Positions 24,017-32,293 of a stretch of 48,956 nt of DNA are shown here, in pieces (within the stretch, counting starts at the first letter, position 1; the number at the start of each line of letters is the position of its first letter). The translations under genes were made by a program, and so were the position numbers. The notes beneath the pieces are model-generated. The model made no database searches. It was given only the letters and a program-made list of their open reading frames with translations, and was not told the DNA's origin. The stretch is from NCBI GenBank assembly GCA_016789005.1, contig JAEURA010000019.1, positions 1-48,956 on the forward strand. The letters run 5' to 3'. Source of the stretch: Anaerolineae bacterium. Its GTDB lineage: Bacteria > Chloroflexota > Anaerolineae > Aggregatilineales > Phototrophicaceae.

Positions 24017-24754
24017 ATGGACCTGGAAGCGTTTCTTGATGCCTATGGACTGCTGGCGATCTTCGGGATCATGCTGCTCAAGTCGATCGGCATCCCGATA
24101 CCGATCCCGGCGGACGTGATCATGCTGGGCGCGTCGGCGCGTGCCGCCGGCGGCCGCCTGAGTGTAACATCGGCGTTTTTGGCGCTGCTGCTGGCACTTT
24201 CGGTGGGCGGGCTGATTCAATTCAGCCTGGTGCGCGGCGTCGGTCGCGGGCTGCTGCTGAGATATGGACGACTGCTCGGCATCACTGCCGAACGGCTGGA
24301 CGCTGTAGCGCGCCGCCTGCAAAAAGGCGGCGTCCTGGGGATCGGTATCGCCATCCTGACGCCCGGCATTCGCTCCGTGACCATTCCCGCCTGCGGAATC
24401 GCCGGCATTGAGCTGCTGCGCTTTGCTGGCGGACTCATCCTGGGCAGCGGCATGTTTCTGGCGCTGCACTTTGCCCTGGGGCTGCTCGGCGGAACGGCTC
24501 TGAGCGGTCTGGGAGTGACACTTTCACCTCCGATGGCGATCCTTCTTGTGCTAGCGGCGCTGGCGCTTGGCTTGGCAGCCTGGATGGTGATTCGCCGCCG
24601 CCAGCATCCTGAGGCATCCGCGCGTGAAGCGCTGGCTTCCGCTGTGGGAGCATGGCACGAGGCAACCTGCCCTGCCTGTCTGGCGCTGGGGGCGACGCGG
24701 GTCTTGCAGATTGACCTTTCCGGCGGTGGACATATCCATGAAGGGGGCGCGTGA
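24017..24754 (+). CDS. DedA/VTT-family membrane protein with C-terminal cytoplasmic tail
   Basis: The product is 245 aa. GGGGAGGGGG precedes the start. The first ~195 residues are hydrophobic and contain LLKSIGIPIPIPADVIMLGAS (the re-entrant loop of DedA proteins), then LTPGIRSVTIPACGIAGI, the conserved Arg/Pro/Gly segment. DedA proteins flip or recycle lipid carriers such as undecaprenyl phosphate in some bacteria; the substrate here is unknown. The last ~50 residues carry CPACL and a His-containing tail, unusual for the family and possibly metal-binding. The stop overlaps the next start (TGATG), indicating coupling. Confidence 0.78.
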   Translation: MDLEAFLDAYGLLAIFGIMLLKSIGIPIPIPADVIMLGASARAAGGRLSVTSAFLALLLALSVGGLIQFSLVRGVGRGLLLRYGRLLGITAERLDAVARRLQKGGVLGIGIAILTPGIRSVTIPACGIAGIELLRFAGGLILGSGMFLALHFALGLLGGTALSGLGVTLSPPMAILLVLAALALGLAAWMVIRRRQHPEASAREALASAVGAWHEATCPACLALGATRVLQIDLSGGGHIHEGGA

Positions 24755-25326
24755 TGGGGGAGAGAGTGTTTCATTTCGAACCCGATCAGGTCGCCTATTT
24801 CGAGGTCGAAGGGTGGAAGGCATACTACGATCACGCCTGGATTCGCCTGCTGCGTCTGATCATCGCGCTGGTACAGGCGCAGTTTTCGATACCGTTCCCG
24901 CAGTCGTGGCGCGCCGCCTATTTCGTCACGCGGGCATCTGCCGCCTGGGCTCCGAAGGATCATGACATGGGTGAGATTGAACCGCATCTGCGGAGCTTCT
25001 ACGCACTGGCGAGACGTTACTCCGGGTTGAAGTTCGATGTGAACGCAGTGGCGGCGCTGGAACTGCGCTACTGGGATGCGCATCGGCGGCTGGTTGGCAG
25101 TGACGACAAGACCGAATTTCTCGAAGCGATGATCGCCCTGCACGCTGCCCTCTTCGGGCTTTCAGGCGAGCAGGCGCGCGAATCAGCAGAACTGCGGGTC
25201 GAGGCGAACAACGTACTCGATACCATCACGGGGGGAACTTCGCGCGATCCTGCTGCCGACTGGCAGCGCTGCCAGTCGCTGCTGCAACGCTGCTATCGGT
25301 CGCTCCAGGCGGCGGCACAGCCGTGA
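24754..25326 (+). CDS. Uncharacterised 190-aa protein coupled to the DedA gene
   Basis: I do not recognise a family. The product is soluble and mostly helical, with no signal peptide or membrane helix. It has many aromatic residues (HFEPDQVAYFEVEGWKAYYD at the start) and a charged middle (DKTEFLEAMIALHAALFGLS). One segment, RLLRLIIALVQAQF, is amphipathic. It starts on the overlapping TGATG of the DedA-like gene, so the two products are probably made in linked amounts and may interact (inference). Confidence 0.7.
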   Translation: MGERVFHFEPDQVAYFEVEGWKAYYDHAWIRLLRLIIALVQAQFSIPFPQSWRAAYFVTRASAAWAPKDHDMGEIEPHLRSFYALARRYSGLKFDVNAVAALELRYWDAHRRLVGSDDKTEFLEAMIALHAALFGLSGEQARESAELRVEANNVLDTITGGTSRDPAADWQRCQSLLQRCYRSLQAAAQP

Positions 25327-25343
25327 CAGCAGGGGCAAAGACA

Positions 25344-25381
25344 CCGCGCCCGACGCTGTAGGTTGTGAACGTCGGGCGCGG
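25344..25381. terminator. Bidirectional hairpin between convergent genes
   Basis: Perfect 12-bp arms (CCGCGCCCGACG at 25344-25355 and its complement at 25370-25381) enclose a 14-nt loop. It lies between the ends of the convergent unknown gene and cyclophilin gene. No clean T-run follows on the plus strand; the minus strand has TGTCTTT. Confidence 0.6.
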
Positions 25382-25409
25382 CGAAGATCAACGTAACGAA
25401 GACGCGCCG

Positions 25410-26651
25410 CTACTTCAGTTCGGTGCGAATCTGCGCGGCGAACAGGTACTCGTAGGTGTTCTGTGCGACCCCCTGCTGCAGCAGGAGCGCCAGCGGGACA
25501 TCATCACCCGCCGGAACCGTTGCTGAGACGACAGCGACCGCCCGCCCGCGCTGCAAGAACATCACGGCATCGATGGCATCGACTTCGCAGACCGTGCGGG
25601 TGCGGGTCAGCATCGGCGCGGTCGCGCCTTCTTCCGCTGAGACGGCGAACCCTTGATCGACGTAGCTCTGCTCGTACCAGCCTTCAGCCAGCGCCGCCGC
25701 CGCTTCTTCAGGTGAGGCGAAGCGGTCCAGCCCGTAGCTGATCGCCATGAATCCAGCGCTGGCGAGGTCGCAGGTGGCATTGGTGACGCGGTGTTGTACT
25801 CTCTGGCTGTGCCCATGCGCCCCGAAGAACGCCGCGGCGGACCCGTCCGACTGATCGCCAGGAAGAAGCGCAAGAGTCTGTTCGGTTGAGAAGACACCGG
25901 AAAACTCACTGTCCACCAGAAGCGGCGTCGGGACCGAGTTGTTCAGCTGATCCATCGCCGCCTGATAGTCTTCAGCGGCGGCAGCAGCCGGAGCCGTGTA
26001 GGTCGTCTGAACCAGCGCCGGATCGCTGACGATCACGACCGTATTGAGCGCTTCGCCGGGCGCTGTGGCAGCGGCGGGGTCGCGCAGGTCGATGGCGGCA
26101 ACGTTCTCCTGCCCTTCAAGGACTTCCCCGAAGATGGTGTGACGGAAGTCGAGATGCGGAGTCGGGGCGGTGGTGATGAAGAACTGACTCCCGTTAGTTC
26201 CGGGACCGGCGTTCGCCATCGCCAGCCAGCCTGGACGGTCGAAATTGAGGAACCCGACGAATTCGTCTTCGAACTGATAGCCCGGTCCGCCAGTCCCGGT
26301 TGCGGTGGGGTCGCCGGCCTGCGCCATGAAATCCTGGATGACGCGGTGGAAGGTGGTGTTGTTGTAGTAGCCCTGCTGCGCCAGGAAGACGAAGTTGTTG
26401 ACGGTGACCGGCGCGTAGTCTTCGAAGAGATCGACGTAGATCGCGCCGGCTCCGGTGCAGAAGACGGCGGCATAGTCGAGCGCCGAATCGATCACCTGCT
26501 CAGCAGCGGCATACTCGCGGGTCGCCGGTTCCGGCGCGGCGGCGGCGTCGCATATCTGCTGCGGCGTCTGGGCGGTTTGGGCAAAGGCGGCTGGCGCGAT
26601 CAGGAGGACGGTCGCCAGGACCACCAGGACATTCATGAGGGTTCGCTTCAC
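25410..26651 (-). CDS. Secreted cyclophilin-type peptidyl-prolyl isomerase with extra C-terminal region
   Basis: The product is 413 aa from GTG at 26651, chosen because AAGGAG stands 6 nt upstream and the protein then begins [20 protein letters not shown], a signal peptide. An ATG 33 bp upstream (26684) is the alternative. The cyclophilin domain (about 45-200) has [52 protein letters not shown] and [10 protein letters not shown], including the catalytic Arg of HRVI. The enzyme assists folding of exported proteins by proline isomerisation. The last ~190 residues are not part of the family and hold two Cys. The gene lies 80 bp downstream of the GH13 gene on the same strand. Confidence 0.88.
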   Translation of the reverse strand: MKRTLMNVLVVLATVLLIAPAAFAQTAQTPQQICDAAAAPEPATREYAAAEQVIDSALDYAAVFCTGAGAIYVDLFEDYAPVTVNNFVFLAQQGYYNNTTFHRVIQDFMAQAGDPTATGTGGPGYQFEDEFVGFLNFDRPGWLAMANAGPGTNGSQFFITTAPTPHLDFRHTIFGEVLEGQENVAAIDLRDPAAATAPGEALNTVVIVSDPALVQTTYTAPAAAAAEDYQAAMDQLNNSVPTPLLVDSEFSGVFSTEQTLALLPGDQSDGSAAAFFGAHGHSQRVQHRVTNATCDLASAGFMAISYGLDRFASPEEAAAALAEGWYEQSYVDQGFAVSAEEGATAPMLTRTRTVCEVDAIDAVMFLQRGRAVAVVSATVPAGDDVPLALLLQQGVAQNTYEYLFAAQIRTELK

Positions 26652-26731
26652 GCTTGACTCCTTGGTACGGTTGAAGAGGTTCATTGTAAAGCATGGCTGC
26701 CGGCGATGTCACGGATAGTTCCGCCCGGCGC

Positions 26732-28363
26732 TCAACGGCTCAGCGAAATGACGACCAGTTCGTAGGGCGCGAGGCTGGCGACCGGCTGGTAATCCTCGAA
26801 TCCGCCGCTGTCCGTCAGGGTGAGCGCGGCGATGGTATCGGCATTGACGACGCCCTGCGCCGTCGCTCGCCCGCCCAGGTCTGCGGCAGTCGTCAGGGTG
26901 AAGCCTTCGACCGCCTCGCCAGAGAGGTTGAGGATCACCAGGTTGGCGGCGGCGTCTTCGCCCGCACCGATCTCGACGAAGCTGAAGACTTCACGAGCGT
27001 TGGCACGGACACGGAAGCGCGTTCCACTGCCCAGACCGATCTGCTCGCGCAGGCGGATCATGTCACGGTAAGTGCTCAGCAGCGATCCAGCGTCGCCGGT
27101 CTGCGCTGCGACGTTGACCTCGGCGGCGTCCCGCTGAAGAGCTTCCCAGGACGTCCCGCTGGTGAAACCGCCAGTGGCGGCGTCTGCGCTCCACTGCATG
27201 GGGGTGCGGATGCGCTCGTCCGGCTTGCTGCCCCGCATGCCGATCTCTTCGCCGTAGTAGATGAAGGGCACGCCCTGACTGAGCAGCAGCAGGCGGGCGG
27301 CGACCTGCGCCTCTGCCACGCTGCCGCCAAGCTGATCTATCACCCGATTCTGATCGTGGTTGGTCAAGAATGCGCCGAAGCGCGCGGCAGGGTAGGCGTC
27401 GGCGACGCGCTGCGCCAAGCCGGCGACGGCTCCAGACCGTCCAGTGTCGGCGCTCTGGAGCATCGCCCCCGCCAGGTCGAACTCGAAGGCGATGTCGATG
27501 GCGTCAGCGGCGACGTATTCTGCGACATCGTAGGTGCTGGACCAGATTTCGCCGACCAGCAGGGCGTTCGGATCGACTGATTTCACATAGTCATAGAAGG
27601 CGGTCATCCAGGCGACTGTGGAGTCGGTGTTTTCCTGGATCAGATCCTCTTCGATCACGTGCTTGACGCCGTCCAATCGGAAACCATCTACGCCGACATT
27701 TTCCAGCCAGAAGCGCACGATATCGTACATCTGAGCGGTGACATCCGGGTTGGTATAGTTCAGGTCGGGCATGCCCTCCCAGAACAATCCGTAGTAGAAG
27801 CGACCCCCGCGCCCGTGCCAGACGACCTGATTGCTCGGTCCCCGCCAGGCAGGATCCTGATCGCGCCAGAGGTACCAATCGCTGAACGGCGTATCGCCGG
27901 CAGCCGACGCCCGAAACCAGGGATGATCGACGCCGGTGTGGTTGAAGGGCAGATCGATGATGATGCGTATGCCGCGATCATGGGCGGCGGCGAGCAGCGC
28001 ACGGAAGTCGCTCATCGTGCCATATTCAGGATCGACACTGTAGTAGTCGATCACGTCGTAGCCGTGATAGCTCCAGGACTGCATGATCGGCATGAGCCAC
28101 AGCGCCGTCACGCCCAGATCAGAGGTCGTCGCCGGGTCGCCATCATTCAGATAGTCAAGCTGTGCGGTGATGCCATCGAAATCGCCGACCCCATCACCAT
28201 TACTGTCATAGAAACTGCGCACGAAGACCTCGTAAAAGACGGCGCTGCGCCACCATTCGGCGGAACCGCCATCCTGACTGTAAGCGGGCGAAAGACCGAC
28301 GACGAGCACCAGCAGCAGGGAAGCGCTGATCCGTGTCCAGAAACGACCGCGGTGCATGGACAT
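26732..28363 (-). CDS. Secreted GH13 alpha-glucosidase/alpha-amylase
   Basis: The product is 543 aa from ATG 28363 (ATG 28357 or TTG 28378 also possible; no clear ribosome site). A signal peptide (RISASLLLVLVVGLSPAYS) precedes the catalytic barrel. GH13 motifs: DLPFNHTG (region I), DGFRLDGVKH with nucleophile Asp231, LLVGEIWSS with acid/base Glu272, and FLTNHDQNRV with Asp337. FIYYGEEIGMRGSKPDERIRTP and a C-terminal beta domain follow. The enzyme hydrolyses alpha-1,4 (or 1,6) glucosidic bonds outside the cell; exact specificity is uncertain, and the EEIGMRG-type ending is common in oligo-glucosidases. With the pullulanase-like gene at the right edge it points to starch or glycogen use. Confidence 0.88.
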   Translation of the reverse strand: MSMHRGRFWTRISASLLLVLVVGLSPAYSQDGGSAEWWRSAVFYEVFVRSFYDSNGDGVGDFDGITAQLDYLNDGDPATTSDLGVTALWLMPIMQSWSYHGYDVIDYYSVDPEYGTMSDFRALLAAAHDRGIRIIIDLPFNHTGVDHPWFRASAAGDTPFSDWYLWRDQDPAWRGPSNQVVWHGRGGRFYYGLFWEGMPDLNYTNPDVTAQMYDIVRFWLENVGVDGFRLDGVKHVIEEDLIQENTDSTVAWMTAFYDYVKSVDPNALLVGEIWSSTYDVAEYVAADAIDIAFEFDLAGAMLQSADTGRSGAVAGLAQRVADAYPAARFGAFLTNHDQNRVIDQLGGSVAEAQVAARLLLLSQGVPFIYYGEEIGMRGSKPDERIRTPMQWSADAATGGFTSGTSWEALQRDAAEVNVAAQTGDAGSLLSTYRDMIRLREQIGLGSGTRFRVRANAREVFSFVEIGAGEDAAANLVILNLSGEAVEGFTLTTAADLGGRATAQGVVNADTIAALTLTDSGGFEDYQPVASLAPYELVVISLSR

Positions 28364-28440
28364 AAGGTCTATTTCCAATCTCCAAAGCTTTGAAGCCGCG
28401 TTTGAGATGATGCAGGTTCAGGTATGAACCCTGCCGGATC

Positions 28441-28446
28441 ATTATA
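28441..28446 (-). promoter_or_regulatory. Probable -10 element for the GH13 gene
   Basis: TATAAT on the minus strand lies about 80 bp upstream of the GH13 start. At 17 bp further up only GCCTCA is found, so the -35 contribution is weak. A MITE lies 40 bp upstream. Confidence 0.45.
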
Positions 28447-28476
28447 GTGGATGTTGCGCTGACTGAGGCACAGTTA

Positions 28477-28485
28477 ACCGACGAA
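28477..28485. repeat. Target-site duplication (left) of the 112-bp MITE
   Basis: ACCGACGAA here and at 28598-28606 are identical and flank the element. This is the same 9-bp length as the duplication of the ISKra4-like element. Confidence 0.8.
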
Positions 28486-28516
28486 GGGTGCATTTCAGAT
28501 TATTGGGGATACGGGC

Positions 28517-28542
28517 GGACAACGCGGGCGTTGTCCCTACAA
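28517..28542 (+). repeat. REP-like hairpin within the MITE, first copy
   Basis: GGACAACGC-GG-GCGTTGTCC followed by CTACAA. Same design as the hairpins at 7341 and 40689. Confidence 0.7.
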
Positions 28543-28546
28543 AATG

Positions 28547-28566
28547 GGACGATGCCTGCATCGTCC
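28547..28566 (+). repeat. REP-like hairpin within the MITE, second copy
   Basis: GGACGATGC-CT-GCATCGTCC has the same 9-bp arms with different but fully compensated bases. It lacks the CTA tail. Confidence 0.65.
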
Positions 28567-28597
28567 GTTGAAGTACCCAAAATATTGAAATGCACCC

Positions 28598-28606
28598 ACC
28601 GACGAA
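28598..28606. repeat. Target-site duplication (right) of the 112-bp MITE
   Basis: Exact copy of ACCGACGAA at 28477-28485. Confidence 0.8.
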
Positions 28607-28679
28607 GCGCGGATCGAAATCACGGTAGACTTGCCTGACGCCCTGTATTGAGGGGGTGACGATAATGGAACATGTGTGC

Positions 28680-28721
28680 TATAATAGAGATTGAGTTGAG
28701 AGAAGACTGAGAGCCTCTCAA
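28680..28721 (+). promoter_or_regulatory. Extended -10 promoter and leader hairpin of the SWIM gene
   Basis: TGC-TATAAT is an extended -10 (hexamer 28680-28685). The upstream GTGACG at 18 bp is a poor -35. The leader contains TTGAGAG (28696-28702) and CTCTCAA (28715-28721), which pair just before the ribosome site GGGGTGGAG, a possible translational control. Confidence 0.5.
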
Positions 28722-28735
28722 CCGGGGTGGAGCAC

Positions 28736-29107
28736 ATGAAGCCGACCGACATCAAGAGACTTCAGAAGCGCAGCCGAGTGATGCGGGTGACACGCGTAAC
28801 GCCGACGACGCTGGTAGTCTACAGCAGATCCAACCCGCAGCTCCAGCACATCGTCACCATCGAGTGGGACCGGCGGGCAGGCATCCGCGCCCGCTGCACC
28901 TGTCCCTGGGCGCAGCATGGCGGCGCGGCGTGTTCTCATGTCCTGGCGGCGCTCAATTTCCTGGCGGCGGAAAAACATCGGACGATCAGCTTCTGGCTGA
29001 ACGCCGATGATGCACGCCGTCAGAAGCACCGTGTGCTGACTTTGCGGGCAGGCGATGGCGACGTGTTCATCACCAGCCGCCCTGCGGATGACGAAAAGGC
29101 ATCGTGA
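28736..29107 (+). CDS. Small SWIM-type zinc-finger protein
   Basis: The product is 123 aa from the ATG at 28736, 3-5 nt after GGGGTGG/AG; the GTG at 28727 is possible. Cys54-x-Cys56-x9-Cys66-x-His68 (CTCPWAQHGGAACSH) is the SWIM zinc motif. It is preceded by a short beta-rich part (VVYSRSNPQLQHIVTIEW). SWIM domains bind DNA or protein and usually sit inside helicases, transposases or recombination factors. Here the domain stands nearly alone. The gene has its own promoter and is convergent with typA. Function unknown. Confidence 0.72.
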   Translation: MKPTDIKRLQKRSRVMRVTRVTPTTLVVYSRSNPQLQHIVTIEWDRRAGIRARCTCPWAQHGGAACSHVLAALNFLAAEKHRTISFWLNADDARRQKHRVLTLRAGDGDVFITSRPADDEKAS

Positions 29108-29136
29108 TCTGCCAGGCGGTGTTGTAGGCGGGAACG

Positions 29137-29209
29137 AAAAACCGCCGGGGTACACCGCCGCCGGGAGGACCATATGGTCGCTCCCAGCGCGGCTTGCCAC
29201 CCTGGCGGT
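29137..29209 (-). terminator. Possible terminator of typA
   Basis: A stem GGGAG-GACC / GGTC-CTCCC (29163-29185) with one bulged base is enclosed by AACCGCC and GGCGGTT. TTTTT follows on the minus strand (29141-29137). The stem is irregular. Confidence 0.4.
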
Positions 29210-29236
29210 TCAGTTGAAGCAGTGTCGGCGCGCGTT

Positions 29237-31093
29237 CTAGGCTTCCGCCAGTTTTTCCTTCGCCTTCAGGTCTTTCAGGCGTTTCTCGTTGTTGAGGATG
29301 CGCTTGCGCACGCGCAGCGTGTTGGGCGTGACTTCCAGCAGCTCGTCCTCGGCGATGAACTCGATGTAGTCGTCCAGGCTCATGCTCAGGTCGATATTGA
29401 CCTTTTCCTCTTTGCCGAAGTACACCGTGTGCACGGCTGAGAGCTGCTTGGTCTTGCAGACGTTGACCGCCAGGTCTTCGGCGCGAATGTGGATGCCGAC
29501 GACCATCCCCTCGTAAACCTCCGCGCCCGGCTCGATCAGGAATGTGCCGCGCTGTTTGACCTGATCGAAAGCGTAATTGGTCGACTTGCCAGTCTCCCAC
29601 GCCACCAGGCTGCCGAACTGGCGACCGGGGATGGAGCCGGCATAGGGTTCGTACCCGTAGAAAATGGTGTGCAGCTGACCCATGCCGCCGGTTGCCGTCA
29701 GGAAACGGGAGCGCAGACCGAGCAGACCGCGAGTCGGGACCAGATAGGTCATGTAAGTCGTGCCGCTCTCGGTGCTCATGTTGATCATCCGCCCGCGCCG
29801 CGCGCCGAGCATCTCTACGACCGTGCCGGTGAGATCGTCGGCGACCTCGATGTGCACTTCTTCGACCGGTTCGAGCAGTTCGCCCGATTCCGCGTCATCC
29901 TGCAAGATCACTTCCGGCTTGCTGACCTCGAACTCGTAACCTTCACGGCGCATCGTTTCGATGAGGATGCCCAGGTGGAGTTCGCCGCGGCAGCTGACGA
30001 TGAATTTCTCCGGCGAATCGCCATCTTCCACGCGCAGCGCCAGATTGTGACGGGTCTCGTTGTACAGCCGCTCGCGCAGCTTGCGCGACGTTCCCAGCCC
30101 TGTCTTCCCTTCGCGCCCGGCGAACGGCGAGGTGTTGATTCCGAAGGTCATGCGCACGGTGGGCTGTTCGACGCTAATCGGCGGCAGCGCCTCGGCATAC
30201 GCCGGATCGGCGATGGTGTCGCTGATCGCGATGCGGTCGAAGCCGCCGAAGGCGAGGATGTCGCCGGCGCGGACCTCATCGACTTCCTGTTTGGCGAGGT
30301 TGTGATAGGTGAAGAGGTAGGCAATGTTGCCTTTTTCCGGCGCACCCTCCGCCGGGATGCGCATGACCTGCTGTCCTCGGCGGAGCACGCCGGAGCGCAG
30401 GCGTCCCACGCCGATCTGACCCTTATAGTTGTCGTACTCCAGCGTCGTGACCAGCAGGCGCGGGGGCGCATCGACCTCGATTTCCGGAGCCGGGATCTCC
30501 TTGATGATCGTCTCGAAGAGGGCAGTGAGGTTGTCCTCCATCGTCTCGGCGCTGTAACCGGCTCTGCCTTCCAGACCAACGGCGTAGACGACCGGGAAAT
30601 CTGCCTGATGATCGTTCGCGCCGAGTTCGATGAAGAGGTCGAACGTCTCGTTCAGCACTTCCGCCGGGCGGGCGTACTGCCGATCCACCTTGTTGATGAC
30701 GACAATGACCCGCAGGTTCTGCGCCAGCGCCTTACGGAGCACGAAGCGCGTCTGGGGCATGGGACCTTCTACGGCGTCAACCAGGAGCAGCGCCCCATCG
30801 ACCATATTCAGGACGCGCTCGACTTCGCCGCCGAAATCGGCGTGCCCGGGGGTATCGACGATGTTGATCTTGGTTCCGTTCCAGGTGATCGCGGTGTTCT
30901 TGGCGAGAATCGTGATGCCGCGCTCGCGTTCAAGGGCGTTGCTGTCCAGGATGCGTTCGCCAGCGGCGCCGGCGGCGCTGGCGTCGCGGAAGACCTTCGA
31001 CTGCTTGAGCATTCCATCGACCAGAGTGGTCTTGCCATGATCGACATGGGCAATGATGGCGATATTGCGGATATCGCTGCGTATTTCCGTCAC
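29237..31093 (-). CDS. typA: Ribosome-associated GTPase TypA/BipA
   Basis: The product is 618 aa, the normal length. GTPase motifs: [15 protein letters not shown] (P-loop), [15 protein letters not shown] (switch II), VVINKVDR (guanine specificity). EF-G-like domains III and V follow, with the TypA-specific C-terminus including [20 protein letters not shown] and [17 protein letters not shown]. TypA binds the 70S ribosome and helps 50S assembly and translation under stress. The gene appears monocistronic. Confidence 0.96.
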   Translation of the reverse strand: MTEIRSDIRNIAIIAHVDHGKTTLVDGMLKQSKVFRDASAAGAAGERILDSNALERERGITILAKNTAITWNGTKINIVDTPGHADFGGEVERVLNMVDGALLLVDAVEGPMPQTRFVLRKALAQNLRVIVVINKVDRQYARPAEVLNETFDLFIELGANDHQADFPVVYAVGLEGRAGYSAETMEDNLTALFETIIKEIPAPEIEVDAPPRLLVTTLEYDNYKGQIGVGRLRSGVLRRGQQVMRIPAEGAPEKGNIAYLFTYHNLAKQEVDEVRAGDILAFGGFDRIAISDTIADPAYAEALPPISVEQPTVRMTFGINTSPFAGREGKTGLGTSRKLRERLYNETRHNLALRVEDGDSPEKFIVSCRGELHLGILIETMRREGYEFEVSKPEVILQDDAESGELLEPVEEVHIEVADDLTGTVVEMLGARRGRMINMSTESGTTYMTYLVPTRGLLGLRSRFLTATGGMGQLHTIFYGYEPYAGSIPGRQFGSLVAWETGKSTNYAFDQVKQRGTFLIEPGAEVYEGMVVGIHIRAEDLAVNVCKTKQLSAVHTVYFGKEEKVNIDLSMSLDDYIEFIAEDELLEVTPNTLRVRKRILNNEKRLKDLKAKEKLAEA

Positions 31094-31188
31094 ACACGAA
31101 CCTTTGTAGCTCAGATTTTATGGGATTCCTAACTGCCTGTATTGTAGCAGGTGAACATTAAGCGATGTAGTGGGGAATCCTGTGAAGA

Positions 31189-32097
31189 TCAGTTGGCAGT
31201 CGCGGCGCGGAGGCGTATCTGCACTGTCGCCAGCAGGACGCCGAGCAGGATGAGCGCGCTGCCGACCCACAGGCTGGTGGTCATCGGCTGATGCAGGATG
31301 ATCACGCTCAGGAGCGCGCCGACGAGCGGCTGGGCGAAGAAATAGAGCGACGCCACCGAGGCATCGACCAGGGCGAAGGCGCGGCTCCACAGCCACATCG
31401 CCGCCGCTGTCGAGACGATGCCCAGATACAAGATGCCCAGGACGACCGGCAGGGTGATTGTTCCGATCGGACGGCTGGAAAGCTCGACCGCCGAGGCTGG
31501 GAGAGTCAGGATCAGCCCGCCGAGCAGACCATACACGGTGACGACGGTGGTATCGGCATGGGCGCGCAGGCTGACCGCCCGCACCAGGACCGAATACAAC
31601 CCCCAGGTCAGGGCGGCAACCGCCAGCGCTACATCGCCGAAGAAGGTGTCTGATGAGAAGTCGGCGTTCGCCAGGTCGATGATGACGACAACGCCGACTG
31701 TTGCCAGGATGACCGCTGCGATCCGGCGCAGGGTCAGCTTCTCGCGCAGCAGCAGCGCCGCGAAGATCAGGATGAAGGCTGGGGAGGCGCTGGTGATCAG
31801 CGAGCCGTTGACTGCCGTCGAACGGTCGGTGCCGACGAACTGCGCGCCGACGCTGACGCCAAAACCAACCAATCCGACTCCCAGCAGTTCGAGCTGCCGG
31901 CGCCGCGGAACAGCAATAGAAATGCCGCTCGCCCGCGCGATTCCCAGCAGGACGACGACCGCCATCGCCAGTCGGATGCTGAGCAGGGTGAAAGGGGGGA
32001 CGACCGGCAGGACAAGATCGGAGACGACGTACATGCCGCCCCAGATGGCGGCGGCGGAAACTCCGTAGACGGCGCTGTGCAGAGATCGATTCATCAA
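31189..32097 (-). CDS. EamA/DMT-superfamily transporter
   Basis: The product is 302 aa with ten predicted membrane helices in two five-helix repeats. EamA features are AAAIWGGMYVVSDLVLPVVP near the N-terminus and LYFFAQPLVGALLSVIILHQ in the second repeat. The family exports metabolites, often amino acids or nucleotides; the substrate cannot be told. It lies 95 bp upstream of typA on the same strand and is divergent from the Liv operon. Confidence 0.88.
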   Translation of the reverse strand: MMNRSLHSAVYGVSAAAIWGGMYVVSDLVLPVVPPFTLLSIRLAMAVVVLLGIARASGISIAVPRRRQLELLGVGLVGFGVSVGAQFVGTDRSTAVNGSLITSASPAFILIFAALLLREKLTLRRIAAVILATVGVVVIIDLANADFSSDTFFGDVALAVAALTWGLYSVLVRAVSLRAHADTTVVTVYGLLGGLILTLPASAVELSSRPIGTITLPVVLGILYLGIVSTAAAMWLWSRAFALVDASVASLYFFAQPLVGALLSVIILHQPMTTSLWVGSALILLGVLLATVQIRLRAATAN

Positions 32098-32162
32098 GGT
32101 GACCTGTGGTCCTTTCTGGTACTTGTCACAAATTGCAGAATGTAGATTTGGATGCTTCTTTC

Positions 32163-32215
32163 TTGTAAGTTCTATCGACTCGGTTATACTTGTGACGGTC
32201 GTGCGAACCGGTTCG
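32163..32215 (+). promoter_or_regulatory. Liv operon promoter with palindromic operator-like site
   Basis: TTGTAA (32163-32168), a 16-bp spacer and TATACT (32185-32190) form a plausible sigma70 promoter. The perfect 12-bp palindrome CGAACCGGTTCG (32204-32215) lies over the early transcribed region, where a repressor would act. A leader of about 95 nt follows. Confidence 0.55.
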
Positions 32216-32293
32216 TAACAATTCGCTGTAACGCGCCGAGTTTAGCACCCGTTTGTGGGCAGGAAGCAGTATTTTATACGGAGAGGTCAGTCT

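Larger units (their letters stand above)
28486..28597. mobile_element. 112-bp MITE with ISKra4-like ends
   Basis: Terminal repeats GGGTGCATTTCA (28486-28497) and its exact complement (28586-28597) bound the element, flanked by ACCGACGAA duplicates. Inside are two 20-bp hairpins (28517-28536 and 28547-28566). Nine of the first ten terminal bases agree with the insertion sequence at 9574 (GGGTGTATTT). No coding capacity. The 357-bp gap between the GH13 and SWIM genes (28379-28735) otherwise holds only a -10 box on each strand and a leader hairpin. Confidence 0.82.

Noticed and set aside
29489..31132. Long plus-strand frame opposite typA
   Set aside because: Shadow of the conserved typA gene.
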